A stretch of DNA of 64,000 bases from positions 1,550,001-1,614,000 of the forward strand of contig NC_089437.1 in assembly GCF_026210795.1 (NCBI RefSeq), given 5' to 3'. Positions 60,757 through 64,000 of this stretch are shown one piece after another; the first letter of the stretch is position 1, and every line of letters starts with the position of its first letter. A model generated the notes under the pieces. That model saw only the letters and a list, made by a program, of their open reading frames with translations. It ran no database searches and had not been told where the DNA came from. A program made the position numbers and the translations under genes. Origin of the DNA: Rhizophagus irregularis. Its lineage: Eukaryota; Glomeromycota; Glomeromycetes; Glomerales; Glomeraceae.

Positions 60757-61520
60757 AAGTATATTGAAAATTTTGGAAAATAATGAAAATTATTATATTA
60801 CTATTGAAGTTGGTGAGAATCCGAACGTAAAAATTTTTCGAGCACATATGATTATTTTATATTACTATTCTTTTTTATGTCGAGTTTTGATTTCCAATAA
60901 AAAGTGTATAAGAATATTTTGGTTCATATTATTATCAAATAAATATTTTCAAGTCATCTCGAGTAAGTAATTTATAACGTTCAAATTTTCAAATAATAAT
61001 TATTCATAATTTTAATATAAAATTGTAATTTAGGTATATTTTATAGTGACTTTCTTATCATCGAGCGGACAAGATCTGGTCGAGCTTCTTCAGGAATATT
61101 TTATCGAAATCAATACTGAATGGCTGGAACAACACTTTGAATCTGACCATCAAAAGTTTTCAGTTGTATATAGTTAAATTTCCCAAGAAAGTATTAAATT
61201 ACTTGGTAGTTCAGTTTTGGCGTGTGGTCACCGAGGGTTCGTTACTTGAGGATCTTTGTTTTCATATCAAAAGGGATGATGTATTAAAGCGAGGTCTCAA
61301 ATTATCATTTCTGATCCTTATGCCTGGACGGTTAATGATTCAAAGTGGTTGAAGTTGTATATACCTCTGATTAGATTTTTTTGTGTCGTCCATATAAAAA
61401 AATTCATGAAAGGACTAATTATTAATCTAAAGATCCAATTTTAAGGGTATAGGAGATACTGAGGATACTATTTATGCTGAAGATTATGAGGAAAGGGAAA
61501 ATTTTATTATAAGGTGTGAA
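60757..61520 (+). pseudogene. Decayed BTB-BACK-TLDc relative (fragment)
   Basis: Recognisable pieces in order: ILENNENYYITIEVGENPNVKIFRAH (about 60765-60850, BTB start), a decayed BTB end and donor GTAAGTAAT near 60963, then LLQEYFIEINTEWLEQHFES (about 61083-61145), then FHIKRDDVLKRGLKLS and the DPDTWT-like region (about 61260-61350). Many stops and frame changes lie between, and the TLDc part is essentially lost. An old duplicate of the copies at 37-52 kb. Confidence 0.75.
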
Positions 61521-61574
61521 TATTATTTCATGTATCGACAAAATTCTTTATAAATAAGAACATCAATATAAAAT

Positions 61575-61665
61575 GACCATATGAGCACGAAATATTTTTA
61601 CATAAGGGTCATCACCAACTTTAATAGTAATATTATAATATTCTTTATCGTTTAAAATTTAAATT
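61575..61665 (-). pseudogene. Short inverted BTB fragment
   Basis: The minus strand reads ILNDKEYYNITIKVGDDPYVKIF then RAHMVIL, the first strand and helix of the BTB domain as in the nearby genes. Only about 30 codons remain, facing the decayed copy at 60757-61520. Confidence 0.75.
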
Positions 61666-61934
61666 TATTTAATTTATTTTAGTTAATCAAACTTTACTAA
61701 AAGTTTTTTATTATTTTAAATAAATTAATGATTGCGTATTAACTCACTATTCTGGTTTGCAATTTTATAGTTTTATAAGTTTTAACATAAAAAATTTCTA
61801 TAATAATAAAGATATAATGTAATCTTTGAAATGTCATTCTAATTATACATGATTATTGTCTGATTCAGCGAATGAATTTTAAAATCATGTGATGGACGTG
61901 GTCTAAGTGAAATAAATATTTTATTAAATGGGAA

Positions 61935-62254
61935 TTAAATAAAATTTCGGATTTAAAAACAGATGACTCGTAATAATACCGTAAAATACCTTTGAAGATA
62001 CCGTGATGATGAACTCAACAGAAACGACGTAATATAAAAAAATTTTTTTTAGTTATGTCTACACGTCCTGTCGTCCTCTATAAAAATTGTATATGTTGAA
62101 TTAATAATAATAATAATAATTTTCACTATTAATCAGAATAATAAGAACTATAATATAATTAGTGCACATTGAAATTCCTTCGCGATGCGATGACAGTTAT
62201 GGATAGAATCAGTAACTATGTTGACATTAAAGGCGCCGTGCTGTAGTGCTGTAT
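61935..62254 (-). repeat. Dispersed repeat of about 400 bp, copy B
   Basis: The inverted counterpart of 35191-35620. On the minus strand: ACAGCACTACAGCAC, GCGCCTTTAATGTC, AGGACGTGTAGACATAACT, TCTTCAAAGGTATT. The middle differs by substitutions and a short AAT trinucleotide run. Confidence 0.65.
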
Positions 62255-63185
62255 ACTTTCCTTTTTTTTCTTAATTATTTTACAAAATGTTACAACGAAA
62301 TTCTTGCGTAAATCAGATATCAAATGTCACATACCCTGATACCCAACAATACGTACAATGATAATCTTACATAATATGTATGGAAGACCTAGACATATTG
62401 TGCGCCATAGACTATTCAATACTTTAGATAATAACAAGTTTTACTGTAAGAAGTTACTCCAAAAACTTGCTTCAAAGCTCACACAGTCTTGTGTGGCGCA
62501 GCAGCAGGCACAATCTCCACAGGTTATGAGGTAAAGGTGGGTAATTTCACGTTTATCGTCAAGATTTTGATTGTAAGGATATCGGGTGATAGGAGATGGT
62601 CGTCCGAAAGGACGTTTCCCAGTGATATTGCCGGTTACATTTGGCAAAAACATTTAACTCGAACTTATGTATTTAATGTAACTTTGAAAATAAAATTTCA
62701 ATTTAATTGTTTAGTCGATCTTTATAAATAATTTCCCATCTTGTTACTAATTTTTTTAAATAATATCTCCGATCCGAATAACGTATTATTTAAGGAAGTG
62801 TATAATTAGTAATACAACACGATTGAAAATATCTTATTTTCTTTTTGAATTTATAGATTCGTTAACAGTAAAGTGAGAAAAAAGAAACTCTATGTAAATA
62901 TAATACTCTATTACATTAAAGTTATTTAAAAATTTGTTGTTAAACGATGTCACAATTGTTCTATTACAGCTGGTTTTGAACGGGATATTTCAAGTTTATT
63001 GTAATTTTTTGATCCGCTGATCCGTGATTTTTAAATGATTTTAATTGGCTAATAAATTTTGTGAAAATCGGAAGTGAACAAGGCTGTAATGGCTTTGCAA
63101 CTTTTTTCCTGTTTCCAACGATCAAGAATAGAATAACCTTCGATACTTATTATATGAATTATTTAAATTGTCACGAGATTATTGC
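62255..63185. other. Intergenic with an unrecognised coding-like patch
   Basis: 62440-62660 has higher GC and an open minus-strand frame (MFLPNVTGNITGKRPFGRP, later CGDCACCCATQDC). Both strands are open, so no call can be made. It is probably a fragment of a repeated protein. The remainder is plain AT-rich. Confidence 0.3.
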
Positions 63186-64000
63186 TAGGGATTGGAACCG
63201 TCAAAAAAAAGCTTAACCGGTTAATAACCGGTTAATTAAAGCGTCTAACCGGTTAATAGTCGGTTAATTAATCGGTTAATTAACCGGTTAATTTGTAATG
63301 AGGCTAACCGGTTAATAACCGGTTAATATATAAATTTTATATTTTAACGTGTGTTTAGAGGCCTATTTTTTGTATTTTAACGCGCGTTTAAAGATAAATT
63401 TTTGTGTTTTTAACTAAATAGTATTATAATATTTATATTAAAATGTATACATTAGTAAAAAATTACATACAGTATATTGTAATTACTTACTACCCAGTCA
63501 TGCAGTGGTCACCGGTATCAGCACTAAGTTGAAAAGTTTTTTAATTATATTTTTAGTTCTATCCGAAATTCCATTCCAATTCTGATGGCCACTGTAGTAT
63601 TCAAATTTTTGCATTTTTTCTTATTTAAAATACTATACCCGATCATATGCTGATTTCTGCATAAATCAAGGTTATAACTTTAGAATATTTTAACATAAAT
63701 AATGTTAAATTATAAATATCATATGCAATATATTATATTAAAATATAAGATTGCAGGTTTATCATCGAATCTATTAGGGTGGGCAAAATTAAAGTTAATG
63801 CTAGTAAAGTTAAAGTTAGAAGTTGGCTAGGAATTACTAATTTAGGATGATCTGTATTTTAACCGGTTAAGTTAGCCGGTTAATTAGTCGGTTAATTTAA
63901 CCGGTTAAATTAACCGGTTAACCGTTTTTTGAGAGGTCTTAACCGGTTAACCGCCTTAACCGGTTAATTAACCGGTTAACCTTAACCGGTTCCAATCCCT
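63186..64000. mobile_element. hAT-like MITE with CCGGTTAA subterminal repeats (reaches window end)
   Basis: The left end TAGGGATTGGAACCG (63186) is matched at the right end, read inverted, by AGGGATTGGAACCGG (to 64000). Such ends resemble hAT termini. Dense TTAACCGGTTAA-type palindromes occupy 63210-63330 and 63859-63990, leaving an AT-rich centre with no ORF. The right target duplication lies outside the window, so the 8-bp duplication cannot be checked. Confidence 0.7.

Overview
The window looks like a piece of an arbuscular mycorrhizal fungus genome (Glomeromycotina, most like Rhizophagus). This is an inference from the very AT-rich base composition, short introns (GTAAGT donor, CTAAC branch site, TAG acceptor), BTB-BACK-TLDc and F-box/LRR-like paralogues, a protein kinase of the 'SGN...EWIPY' type with HCD/DLG motifs, and many DNA-transposon relics. 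No tRNA, rRNA or CRISPR array was seen.

Layout. 93-3013: a terminal-inverted-repeat (TIR) element with a TAA duplication that carries two unrecognised ORFs. 3283-6797: a complete TIR transposon with a 9-bp target duplication and a broken multi-exon gene ending in a zinc finger. 6954-14531: a kinase gene whose first exon and kinase exons are separated by about 6.3 kb of tandem repeat. Every repeat unit is built like an intron (donor, branch site, acceptor), and neighbouring units are separated by exactly 3 nt in 57 of 59 cases. This array of codon-sized candidate micro-exons is the most unusual thing in the window. 16461-22530: two F-box-like paralogues on the minus strand around a decayed coiled-coil gene. 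25579-26027: a TA-flanked MITE. 27124-31930: a ten-exon gene for a predicted 1297-residue Fe-S PD-(D/E)XK nuclease fused to an SF1 helicase. 33-36 kb: repeats. 37485-61665: a cluster of BTB-BACK-TLDc genes (three intact, one with a 2-nt deletion, two decayed fragments), with an F-box gene, a broken unrecognised gene, a retrotransposon remnant, MITEs and three copies of a purine-rich dispersed repeat among them. 63186-64000: a hAT-like MITE full of CCGGTTAA motifs, running to the window edge.

The intact genes belong to expanded signalling and ubiquitin-adaptor-type families plus one nucleic-acid-processing enzyme. They do not form a shared pathway here. The unifying themes are local duplication, decay and DNA-transposon activity. 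Exon limits were assigned by hand from splice motifs, reading frame and comparison among paralogues; they were not checked against RNA.
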